Below are positions 54,628 to 62,757 of a stretch of 64,000 nucleotides of DNA, one piece after another. The DNA is from Coriobacteriia bacterium (GTDB lineage: Bacteria > Actinomycetota > Coriobacteriia > Coriobacteriales > UBA8131). Every line of letters begins with the position of its first letter. Position 1 is the first letter of the stretch. The position numbers and the translations under genes were made by a program. Under the pieces are notes generated by a model. It was not told the DNA's origin, searched no databases, and saw nothing but the letters and a program-made list of their open reading frames with translations. Location: positions 1 through 64,000 of the forward strand of contig WRHU01000005.1 in assembly GCA_009783085.1 (NCBI GenBank), in the 5' to 3' direction.

Positions 54628-56154
54628 TTAAAATTGGAAATAGATAAAGGGGTTGAAAGAACCAGAAACTATCGCAAAAATCGAGAAGACGAGCAACACC
54701 ACTAGGCCTATGTCAACCAAAGTGTTTATCGTAAAAACAAGCCCACGCCTTCCTGTTGCTAAGACAATACTTGGGTCAAGTCCAGCAAGGGGCGGATGTT
54801 CGTTTCCTTTAAGCGGTGCAGCCTCGAACTTTACTGGGTGCCCCCCCCCCTGCTTGCTGATGTAGTTTTCAATATGTTTACGCAACCAAGGAATCACCGG
54901 AGTAGAGGCAAGCGCGCAGATAATAAAGAGTGGCCAATATTCCCATGCGTGAAGTTCCCAAAAAGTCATGGTTCCAGTAAAGCCATGCAAACCAAACATG
55001 CTGGCAAGAAGTCCGCCTACATGCTCAAGGCTGGTCGCCCTAAAGAATACCCATCCTATAATGAACAAAACAATAACGTAGAAATGCTGGATAATGCGTG
55101 GCAGACGTTCAAGCAACTTGCCCCAAACCAATTTTTCAAAAATGAGAATAATGCCGTAATACAAACCCCAGAGAACAAAGTTCCAAGCTGCCCCATGCCA
55201 AAGACCAGTCAAGCCCCAAACAATCATGATGTTAAGCAACCAACGTGATTTTGCAACGCGGTTACCGCCTAAGGGAATGTAGACGTAATCTCTAAAGAAA
55301 GACGAAAGCGAAATATGCCAGCGTCGCCAAAACTCAGTTATGCTCTTTGCGATATACGGATAGTTGAAATTCCTGAGATACTTAAACCCAAACATTTTAC
55401 CCAGACCGATAGCCATGTCGGAGTAACCTGAGAAATCAAAGAAAATCTGAAAACTATAGGCAACAATGCCAGCCCATGCGCCAATAAAGCCAATATCACT
55501 TGGACTTGCATTCATCATGGATTCAGCCAAAATGGCAACATTATTTGCGAGCAGCACTTTTTTTGCAAGCCCTATGATGAACAAACGCAAACCACTGGTA
55601 AAGTCATCGAGGTTCTCTACACGATTATTGACCTGCTCCTCAATGGTCTCATAGCGCACAATAGGTCCTGCAATAAGTTGGGGAAATAAGGCAATATACA
55701 TACCAAGGTTAAGCAGGTTTTTTTGGGGAGTAACTTTTTTTGTATAGACATCAATAATGTAGGACACCGCTTGCAAGGTAAAGAAAGAGATGCCAATGGG
55801 CAGCGGAAGCTCTAAATTAGGCACAAGAGTACTGCCTGCTAAGGCATTGATATTGTCAGCGAGAAAACCCTGGTATTTGAAAAAGCCAAGGATGCCAAGA
55901 TCAATAAGCAAGGCAACAACAAGAAAGGCTCTTCTTCTCGTTGCGGCTTCTGCTTTTCCAATAGCAATGCCTGCTGTCCAGTTGGCCAGAATAGAAACTA
56001 TCATTAAGAAAACGTAGACGGGCTCACCCCAGGCATAAAAAGCAAGCGAAAAGGCAAGTAGGACCACGTTCCTAATCTTTCGATTAGCAAAGTAGTAAAC
56101 ACCAATAACTATAGGTAAAAAAGCGAAAAGAAAAACCGAACTCGAAAATACCAT
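54628..56154 (-). CDS. MBOAT O-acyltransferase (AlgI-like), with G10 tract
   Basis: The membrane-bound O-acyltransferase has 508 residues and about 11-12 helices. Hallmarks are LFPQLIAGPIVRYE, FFDFSGYSDMAIGLGKMFG, EFWRRWHISLSSFFRDYVYIP and the catalytic His in LWHGAAWNFVLWG. It would pass acyl groups across the membrane to the DHHW partner encoded next. Codons 435-438 contain ten consecutive G on the coding strand (54841-54850). With nine G the frame meets TAA within four codons; with eleven it meets TAA about ten codons later. Either change removes the last helix (about 476-500). Confidence 0.88.
   Translation of the reverse strand: MVFSSSVFLFAFLPIVIGVYYFANRKIRNVVLLAFSLAFYAWGEPVYVFLMIVSILANWTAGIAIGKAEAATRRRAFLVVALLIDLGILGFFKYQGFLADNINALAGSTLVPNLELPLPIGISFFTLQAVSYIIDVYTKKVTPQKNLLNLGMYIALFPQLIAGPIVRYETIEEQVNNRVENLDDFTSGLRLFIIGLAKKVLLANNVAILAESMMNASPSDIGFIGAWAGIVAYSFQIFFDFSGYSDMAIGLGKMFGFKYLRNFNYPYIAKSITEFWRRWHISLSSFFRDYVYIPLGGNRVAKSRWLLNIMIVWGLTGLWHGAAWNFVLWGLYYGIILIFEKLVWGKLLERLPRIIQHFYVIVLFIIGWVFFRATSLEHVGGLLASMFGLHGFTGTMTFWELHAWEYWPLFIICALASTPVIPWLRKHIENYISKQGGGHPVKFEAAPLKGNEHPPLAGLDPSIVLATGRRGLVFTINTLVDIGLVVLLVFSIFAIVSGSFNPFIYFQF
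54841..54850 (-). repeat. G10 homopolymer in the MBOAT coding sequence
   Basis: The plus strand reads ten C, so ten G on the coding strand. It is the longest G/C homopolymer seen in the window and lies within an ORF, in an otherwise moderate-GC gene. Length change by slippage would switch the gene off by frameshift. Confidence 0.9.
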
Positions 56155-56190
56155 GTAAACCTTTCAAAAGCTTGACCGTGCAATTTGTTA

Positions 56191-56196
56191 ATTATA
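56191..56196 (-). promoter_or_regulatory. Possible -10 element upstream of the MBOAT gene
   Basis: A consensus TATAAT on the minus strand lies about 40 bases before the MBOAT start, in the only sizeable gap (137 bp) in this part of the locus. No good -35 accompanies it. Confidence 0.3.
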
Positions 56197-56291
56197 GTGC
56201 AAAACCATCACCATCTGCAGGAATATACACTGACGCACTGCTCCAAATATATTCAGGGGCTCTTTTTACACAATGCCTCCCACAAAAGCAC

Positions 56292-59200
56292 TTACCATAA
56301 GCGCTCGGCTTTCAAAACCTCAAGATACGCTGCTTCATAGTTCTTTTTTTTGCTGTGCTTAACAAACTGCTTTATAAGCTCGTTGTTTCCTGTGTAAACG
56401 TCTGCATACTCATGGTAGATATTGTTGCTAACAACAATGGCTGCAGTGCGTTTTTTGACAGTAGTTTCTGCTGCAAGAAGTTTCTTAAGTACCGCATTTT
56501 CAAAATCTTCCTCAAAACACAGCTTCATATATTTTTCCAACAGCTTGTTCTTGGTCAAAAATTCCTTTTGGTGCTGGTAAAATGCCAAGAGCTGCTCAAA
56601 AGAGTCCCCCTTATTACAAGCGCTCGCAAGATACTTGTTGTCAAGATATTGAACCGAAACAATGGTGTCAATAATTGTGCTTCGCTTCGCAGAAAGCATA
56701 AGCTCCCAGCCAAACAAAGCATCCTCCCCCGTTATTCCCTCAATAAAACGCAGTCCTTTGTTTTCAATAAGCTCTTTTGCAACAAGAGAACCTTGGGGGT
56801 TTATGAGTGCAAACTGAGAGGCGGCAATAAAACGTCGTCCTTTGTTTTCCATACACTCACTGTCACAAACAGAAAGCATCTTGCTCTTGAGCGACGTAGC
56901 AACAACTCCATCGGTTGATGCCTCTAAGCTCTCCCCAACAACAAGTTCACAGTCTTGCTTTTCGGCAACCTTGTAAAGCTCAGCGTAACCGTCGTGCAGT
57001 GCTTCGCTTTCTGGATTAAGAAAGGTAAGGTATTTTGCCACTGCAAGCTCGATGCCTTTGTTTTTAGCGAGCGATATCGAGAGGCAGCTGCTATCATTGC
57101 CGTTTGGGTCAAGGAAGTGCGCTTTGACGTTGGGGTATTGACGCTCTAGAAGCTTGACTGTTTCTCTTGTTTCTAAATCTGTTGATCCGCCATCGATCAA
57201 GAGAATTTCCGAGTCTTCAAAGACACTGCTCCTGAGCAGACTGCCAAAAGCTTTGGTATACAAATATCTTCCGTTGTTGTAAACCGGAACAATCACGGAA
57301 ATCTTATATTTTCGTTTTCTTGAAGCAGCAGTTTTACCTTTTGCGGTGCAATAGTTTAGGTGGTCTATGCTGTAGCCGTTAGGCAGCCTAACGGCTTCTT
57401 TCAACAGTAAAAGATCTTGAGCGGTAAAAGAAGAGGCCCAAAAGAGAGTTCGGTATTTGCTCTTCATTATAGAAACGTAGCTGTGTTCATCTCCTTGAAC
57501 GAGAAGTTCCCCGTCGATGTAGGCATCTTTTGTTATGTAATCACTATTTGTGTATTTGAAGGCGTTCATGAGATCTTCTAAATACCAACACTCATACGCT
57601 GAGGTTGCATCCCAAAAAGCTATGGCATCAAAACTCTCTTTTGCTTTCTCGTCAAACTCAGAAATCTCAATGAGCTTCTTGTTTTGATAGCTTTGGTTGG
57701 CAAACATCTCCTCAATTTGCGCAGTTTTTTCTTGCACTACTACCGCAATGCTTCTTTTGTTGCTGCTTGTGTCATAGGAAAGCGCTTTTAGCACTTCTCC
57801 CATGCGACTGTAGGCATCATGGTTGCTCATGACACTTCGAATGCCCATAATTTTTCTTGAGTATAAATACTCCTTATCACAGGTGTTAAGAATACGAGTT
57901 ACTTCCTCTTGTGAATGTGCAATAAAGACCTCTGGGAGTATGGCGTTGAGGCCAGCACTATAGTTCGAAAGAGACAAAGCTCCAAGCGCCAAAAGCTCAA
58001 AGGAGCGATTAGCAAACATGGTTGTGCTAAAGGTTACGGTGTTGACTCCTAAAGACCATTCAAAGAGCTTATGGACGCTCTGCAAAACATCGTGGTCAAT
58101 AGTAGGAACCACGTAAGCCCAATATTTTTCTGGAAAACAATTTCTCGTAGGTTTGCCGTCGTGGTTTCGATCAATTATTTCAAAGTGCTTGTTTGCATCA
58201 AACGTACCCTCAAAAATCATGTACATTTTTTTACATCGTTCAAAGTACTGGGAATACCAAGAGCCTGAAAAGAGTACGCTGTTGTGCTTAAAATAATTTG
58301 CATGACCAATAGGGTTGTGGTAAAGAGGATTTACTCCAAAGAGTAGTAGAAACACTTTGTTGTGCTTGCAGTCGTCTTTGTAAAGAGGAATGCATTCTGC
58401 GCTTGTTGTAAACACAAATTCGCAACGTTTTGCCACTGGCAAAAAGCGATCATAATAGACCGGATCTTCTTTAGAATAAAAAACGGTTTTTATATTTGAA
58501 GCACGACAAGAATCGATGACCTTAAATAAAGTTTCTTGCGTCTCAGTGCCCTCTGTGCTTGAAAGCCACCACTCTCTTTCAAGACCACGCCACGTAGATG
58601 CAACAAAAAGAACATCAATGTCTTTGATTTGATCTTGCCAAATATCTGGTTGAATGAAGACCGTCTCGGCAGAATCTCTAAGCGATTCATACAGAAATCT
58701 GTCTGAAATTATCCCTACTCGATAGGGATGCCTTGTGTAGTATTTGGAGCCGTTGCTCGAAGATATCTTTTTGGCTTGCTCGGTAAGCTCGTTGTATCGC
58801 TGAGCATTTGTGAAAGATGCAAAGCTCTTTTTTGGCTTGAGCGTTTTGTTTCTGTCAACCTCAAGAGAAAGCACCGAGTCGTTTTTGCTATAAAACTTAG
58901 TTCTTTGATGTGTTTTGAGTTTAGCACTGAGTTCTTTTAGGGCTTTTTCTTGGCTTTCTTGACTGTTTTGTTCTTTATGAGAGGCAATGGTGCGGCTTGC
59001 TTTTCGTTTGCCCCGCTCAAGCCAAGTTTGCAGTTTTCCCAACTTTGTCTGCGACAAAGCCTCATATTGACTCAGAATCCTTTGCCTATCGGCACTGATT
59101 TTCTCAAGCTTTTCGTCCTTTTTGTTGAGCTTTTCATCTTTCCTACCGAGTTTTTCCTTGCGGCGGTCAGCTTCTTCTACAGCATAATTGTAGTTATTCC

Positions 59201-59531
59201 AAACCTTAAAGAAAATGAATTCAGATACGCTATCCACAAAAACAACCGGGGCATCAAAACTCTGGTATATTTTTTTGTCTGCCTCCGTCAAGGCAGTAGA
59301 AATAATGCAGATTAAATCTACCTGAACGCCCTTGCTAAAAGTACGAATCTGCGAAGAATCCTGCAAGTTTATCAGTTCTGCATTAATGTTGTTGTCTTGC
59401 AGGGTTTTGAAATCACTTTTTTCTTCGCAAAGAACAGTGATGTGCATTCCTCGATAGAGCCCCTTCTCGAGTTCTAAAATATCTTCTAATGATGAGCGCT
59501 TGTTTTTTGGCAAACAAATAAGTAGGTTCAT
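56292..59531 (-). CDS. Large two-domain glycosyltransferase (CgeB-like plus GT2) with coiled coil
   Basis: The protein has 1,079 residues. The first 110 resemble a Rossmann-like domain (LLICLPKNKRSSLED). A charged coiled coil follows (about 118-165, with GRKDEKLNKKDEKLEK). A CgeB-like transferase spans about 265-620 (YRVGIISDRFLYESL, FVASTWRGLEREWWL, FYSKEDPVYYDRF, LFSGSWYSQYFERC). A GT2 domain spans about 745-1000 (VIVPVYNNGRYLYTKAF, LLIDGGSTDLETRE, FLNPESEA). It is a paralogue of the 790-residue protein at 45804-48176, with extra N-terminal parts. Probably a polymer-assembling transferase; the sugars are unknown. Confidence 0.78.
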   Translation of the reverse strand: MNLLICLPKNKRSSLEDILELEKGLYRGMHITVLCEEKSDFKTLQDNNINAELINLQDSSQIRTFSKGVQVDLICIISTALTEADKKIYQSFDAPVVFVDSVSEFIFFKVWNNYNYAVEEADRRKEKLGRKDEKLNKKDEKLEKISADRQRILSQYEALSQTKLGKLQTWLERGKRKASRTIASHKEQNSQESQEKALKELSAKLKTHQRTKFYSKNDSVLSLEVDRNKTLKPKKSFASFTNAQRYNELTEQAKKISSSNGSKYYTRHPYRVGIISDRFLYESLRDSAETVFIQPDIWQDQIKDIDVLFVASTWRGLEREWWLSSTEGTETQETLFKVIDSCRASNIKTVFYSKEDPVYYDRFLPVAKRCEFVFTTSAECIPLYKDDCKHNKVFLLLFGVNPLYHNPIGHANYFKHNSVLFSGSWYSQYFERCKKMYMIFEGTFDANKHFEIIDRNHDGKPTRNCFPEKYWAYVVPTIDHDVLQSVHKLFEWSLGVNTVTFSTTMFANRSFELLALGALSLSNYSAGLNAILPEVFIAHSQEEVTRILNTCDKEYLYSRKIMGIRSVMSNHDAYSRMGEVLKALSYDTSSNKRSIAVVVQEKTAQIEEMFANQSYQNKKLIEISEFDEKAKESFDAIAFWDATSAYECWYLEDLMNAFKYTNSDYITKDAYIDGELLVQGDEHSYVSIMKSKYRTLFWASSFTAQDLLLLKEAVRLPNGYSIDHLNYCTAKGKTAASRKRKYKISVIVPVYNNGRYLYTKAFGSLLRSSVFEDSEILLIDGGSTDLETRETVKLLERQYPNVKAHFLDPNGNDSSCLSISLAKNKGIELAVAKYLTFLNPESEALHDGYAELYKVAEKQDCELVVGESLEASTDGVVATSLKSKMLSVCDSECMENKGRRFIAASQFALINPQGSLVAKELIENKGLRFIEGITGEDALFGWELMLSAKRSTIIDTIVSVQYLDNKYLASACNKGDSFEQLLAFYQHQKEFLTKNKLLEKYMKLCFEEDFENAVLKKLLAAETTVKKRTAAIVVSNNIYHEYADVYTGNNELIKQFVKHSKKKNYEAAYLEVLKAERLW

Positions 59532-59567
59532 CAGGCATCCAATCGTCTAGTAGCGATTCTGGAAAAT

Positions 59568-61253
59568 CTAATCTGTTGTGCCTGCGTCAACGCTGGCAAG
59601 AAGGAAGTTGTCAATAACATAGTCCGAGGCACTTTGTTGAGAATAAAAATCACCAAAAAACTCATCATAAAATGCCAGAGTTTTATCATAGTCATAGTCT
59701 TCTGTCTGCAGTGCAAGCAGCAACTCATCAAAGGTGTTAACCACTTTTCCAGGCGCTCCATCATCGACCGTTTGATAAACGCCGCGAGTGTTTTCATAAA
59801 CATATTTATCAAAACAGTAAAACAGCATGGGGCGCTTAAGCAAAGCGTAATCGTAGTAGGTTGAAGAATAGTCAGTGATAAGGACGTCTGAAACTACAAG
59901 CAAATCATTTATTTCGGCTTGTTTGGATAGGTCAATCATGTTGCTTGCATACTTGTCGAGCAGAGGAAGCTCTTTGATGCCTTGGTGCATTTTAACAACA
60001 AGAACACTATCGTTGCCAAGAATCTCGTGCATCTTTTCAAAATCCATCATAGAGTAGGGATAGTAGGCCTGAGACAGACCTCCCCTAAACGTAGGCGCAA
60101 AAAGAATGATTCTTTTTTCTTGAAACTGCGGGTATTTTGAAAAGAACTCTGTTTTCACACGTTCAACATTTTCGCTGTCAACCAGAGTATTGAGACGAGG
60201 CATATTTGCAGTAAAGAAACGATCTTCTGGTATTCCTATAACTTCACTAAACACCCTTGTGAGAGGGGGTGATGCAGCAAGCGCATGGGCAACTTGTCGA
60301 TGCGACAAATGGTTAGGAAAAACTGACTGAGCATTGCCAAAACGAGCAAGGCCAGCCCGCTTAAAGCCAGCTCCCCCATGCCAGAGTTGCACAAGCTTGG
60401 TATTTGGTACAAGCTTTATGTGTTTGAGCAAGGGAACACTGCCATCTACAAAAACGTATCGCGCTTTCGCAAGATTATTGACAAGCTTTATGTAGCCAAA
60501 TAATTTCATTTTTTCGCCGACACCATCGCTACACTGCAAAACAACTGAACACTGTTTGTCAACTCCTCGTTCAAGTATGCGTTGGTATAGGGCAGCAAGA
60601 TTTCCAGCAAGAGAACCGGTGAACTTGTAGAGAATGAGCGCCGTTGATTGTTTATGAACTAGAGAAAACGTTCGATACGCAAGCCCTAAGAACGCATAAT
60701 ACAAGGCTGTCAATAAAGATTTAGTTTTCTTTGCAAGAGTTTTTTGCTCCGTGAACGCAAGGGTTTTTCTGCGCTCCCATTTTTTATCTACACGGAGAAA
60801 ATAAGATGCCATTTTGAGATGCATCATCACATCGGCAAAGCCAAATATGTCAAAAGAAATGTTGTAGGCGTAGTTGTTCTTCCCATATTTATATACTCTT
60901 GATAAAGAGGAAATTCTTCTTGAAACACTCTCATGAACGGCACAGGACATAAAAGCATCGCTCTTTTTTCCAATACTTTCAGCCAGCTCGCTGTCGTAAA
61001 ACCCAAACAGATAGGTGCCATTAGAAAGAAAGCTGTTTTTGCCTACGCAGCATAAATTGAGTTCAATATGATAGACATCCTGTTCAATTTCCTTTTTGGG
61101 CAGCATGAGCTTTCCCTTTTTGCCCATGGTGAGATATATGTCATGATTGCCTGCATCAGAAATTGTTAGGCCCAAATAGAGCCCCTCAATAGTAACATCA
61201 GTTATTGTGGGAAACCTTGATACGCTCTCATAAAGCGCCTTTGTTTCATTCAT
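59568..61253 (-). CDS. CDP-glycerol glycerophosphotransferase-family protein (TagB/TagF-like)
   Basis: It has 561 residues. The C-terminal ~360 match the family that transfers glycerol or ribitol phosphate from CDP-alditols onto wall polymers: LWHGGAGFKRAG near residue 290, ILFAPTFRGG, LVVKMHQ and VLITDYSSTYYDYALLKRP. The N-terminal ~200 residues are a separate beta-rich domain (GLYLGLTISDAGNHDIYLT) of the kind often attached to such enzymes. It is followed after 36 bp by the large glycosyltransferase and preceded after 10 bp by the pyruvyl transferase gene. Confidence 0.85.
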   Translation of the reverse strand: MNETKALYESVSRFPTITDVTIEGLYLGLTISDAGNHDIYLTMGKKGKLMLPKKEIEQDVYHIELNLCCVGKNSFLSNGTYLFGFYDSELAESIGKKSDAFMSCAVHESVSRRISSLSRVYKYGKNNYAYNISFDIFGFADVMMHLKMASYFLRVDKKWERRKTLAFTEQKTLAKKTKSLLTALYYAFLGLAYRTFSLVHKQSTALILYKFTGSLAGNLAALYQRILERGVDKQCSVVLQCSDGVGEKMKLFGYIKLVNNLAKARYVFVDGSVPLLKHIKLVPNTKLVQLWHGGAGFKRAGLARFGNAQSVFPNHLSHRQVAHALAASPPLTRVFSEVIGIPEDRFFTANMPRLNTLVDSENVERVKTEFFSKYPQFQEKRIILFAPTFRGGLSQAYYPYSMMDFEKMHEILGNDSVLVVKMHQGIKELPLLDKYASNMIDLSKQAEINDLLVVSDVLITDYSSTYYDYALLKRPMLFYCFDKYVYENTRGVYQTVDDGAPGKVVNTFDELLLALQTEDYDYDKTLAFYDEFFGDFYSQQSASDYVIDNFLLASVDAGTTD

Positions 61254-61263
61254 GCAAAAGCTC

Positions 61264-62583
61264 CTAGTGTATAAACGCGCGTTTAATCTTCTTTAATTGC
61301 CCGACCAAAAAACGCCCCCAACGCCATTTTTTGAGACCTTTAACGATTCGGTTCAAAACCGTAGGGCCCCTTCTTTGTAGCTCTACTTTTGCATATCTGC
61401 GCTCAATGGTCATTATTTTGTCGTGCGCAAGCGCAAGGAGTTCACCGTCGCTTCGAGGTGGCAAATAAAGAGCCTTGGACGCGAGAATTTCTTCAAAACC
61501 ACGCTTTTTAGCTGGAGTGTCTTTGGGCAAGAGCTTTTTTGCTTCGAGACATGCAACAACACCGTCAAACAAAGTGCTGTAGGTGCTGTAAAGATACGAG
61601 GTGTTTATTTTTTGTTCTTTGCGGTCTTTCAAGGCCTGTTCAAGACGAGAAACTGCGCTTTGGGCGTTCCAATCCTCAAACTCAAGCACTCTTTCTGGCA
61701 AATTGATGTTTTGATAAAAATGAGTCACCTTGTTATTCCAGGAAAGGTTTATTGCAGGTACTCCTAGGGCATATGAGACTATGCCAGCATGAAGCCTAAA
61801 GGCAATGACACCAGCCATGTGTGAAAGTGTGTCAAACAGCTGCTCGCTGCTGCATATGGGTGCAACCATTTCGCTTCTATCAATAATGCCTCTTTTGACC
61901 ATTTCAAGGGCAAATACTTCGTCATCAAAGTGTCCCATAGTAAAGACTTGATAGCGATAGCCCTTGCTTTTTAGAAGATCTATCACCTCGCTCCAAAACA
62001 CCATTTCATCTTCAAACTCCCAGTCAATCCCATTTCTTTTGAAAATGCCTTTTCTTACCACAGCAAGACCTATGGTTTTTGCTGTTGGAGATTGCTGGAT
62101 GCCAAACACAGAGCCACTGTATAAAGCTGAATCTGCAGCAGGAGCTATGGCGATATCTGGGTTATCAATGTAAAGCTTAAGCGACTCAAAATCGTCTCGC
62201 GTGGTAATTTGTTTGACACAAGGCTTGTTAAGGGACTCTTTAAGTCTTTGACATCGAGCGCTGTTGGCGTTAAAGCCTTCTACCCCTACCGAAGAAAACA
62301 GTACCGGCACCTCGTTTTCATCGGCAACAGCAACTACTGCAGGAACATATTTGTGAAACTCTTCGTACTCAAACTTGATGATGCCGCCGCCGCCAAACAC
62401 AATCATCTGATACTCTGCAGCACTCTCAGGCAAAAATGCCTCAATGTCTTGGCTGTCAATGTAAAAATCCGCTACCCCTAAATCCTCAAAAACAAGTTTC
62501 AAAAGAGAGTGAATGCAGGCTTCTATTATCTGATCCCCAAGATTATCAGAGCTTTTATAGGTAAGCAGTAAAACTTTTATCAT
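61264..62583 (-). CDS. Polysaccharide pyruvyl transferase family protein
   Basis: The 439-residue protein has the CsaB/WcaK-type fold: an N-terminal LLLTYKSSDNLGDQIIEA, FGGGGII, a central TIGLAVVRKG and the C-terminal AFRLHAGIVSYALGVPAINL with an essential-type His. Members add ketal-linked pyruvate to sugars of surface polymers using phosphoenolpyruvate, which gives a negative charge and can serve as an anchor for surface proteins. A basic tail ends the protein. It has its own upstream promoter (62728-62757). Confidence 0.82.
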   Translation of the reverse strand: MIKVLLLTYKSSDNLGDQIIEACIHSLLKLVFEDLGVADFYIDSQDIEAFLPESAAEYQMIVFGGGGIIKFEYEEFHKYVPAVVAVADENEVPVLFSSVGVEGFNANSARCQRLKESLNKPCVKQITTRDDFESLKLYIDNPDIAIAPAADSALYSGSVFGIQQSPTAKTIGLAVVRKGIFKRNGIDWEFEDEMVFWSEVIDLLKSKGYRYQVFTMGHFDDEVFALEMVKRGIIDRSEMVAPICSSEQLFDTLSHMAGVIAFRLHAGIVSYALGVPAINLSWNNKVTHFYQNINLPERVLEFEDWNAQSAVSRLEQALKDRKEQKINTSYLYSTYSTLFDGVVACLEAKKLLPKDTPAKKRGFEEILASKALYLPPRSDGELLALAHDKIMTIERRYAKVELQRRGPTVLNRIVKGLKKWRWGRFLVGQLKKIKRAFIH

Positions 62584-62727
62584 ATAATTTCCTTGTATTC
62601 CCTGCTGGTTTTGACGAATAGGCAGTATGGAGATTTACGCTCATGCATCTTACAATCCCTCAAAAGCCTCCCAAAAGTGAAGGATGCAACGGCGTGCGCC
62701 TGAGCAATTAAACTCTCGTTGTGTAGT

Positions 62728-62757
62728 ATTATACCTCGCATATCTGCAAAATGTCAT
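62728..62757 (-). promoter_or_regulatory. Promoter upstream of the pyruvyl transferase gene
   Basis: On the minus strand ATGACA (62757-62752) and TATAAT (62733-62728) are 18 bases apart. The -10 overlaps the stop codon of the upstream gene. The leader would be about 140 nt. Confidence 0.55.
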
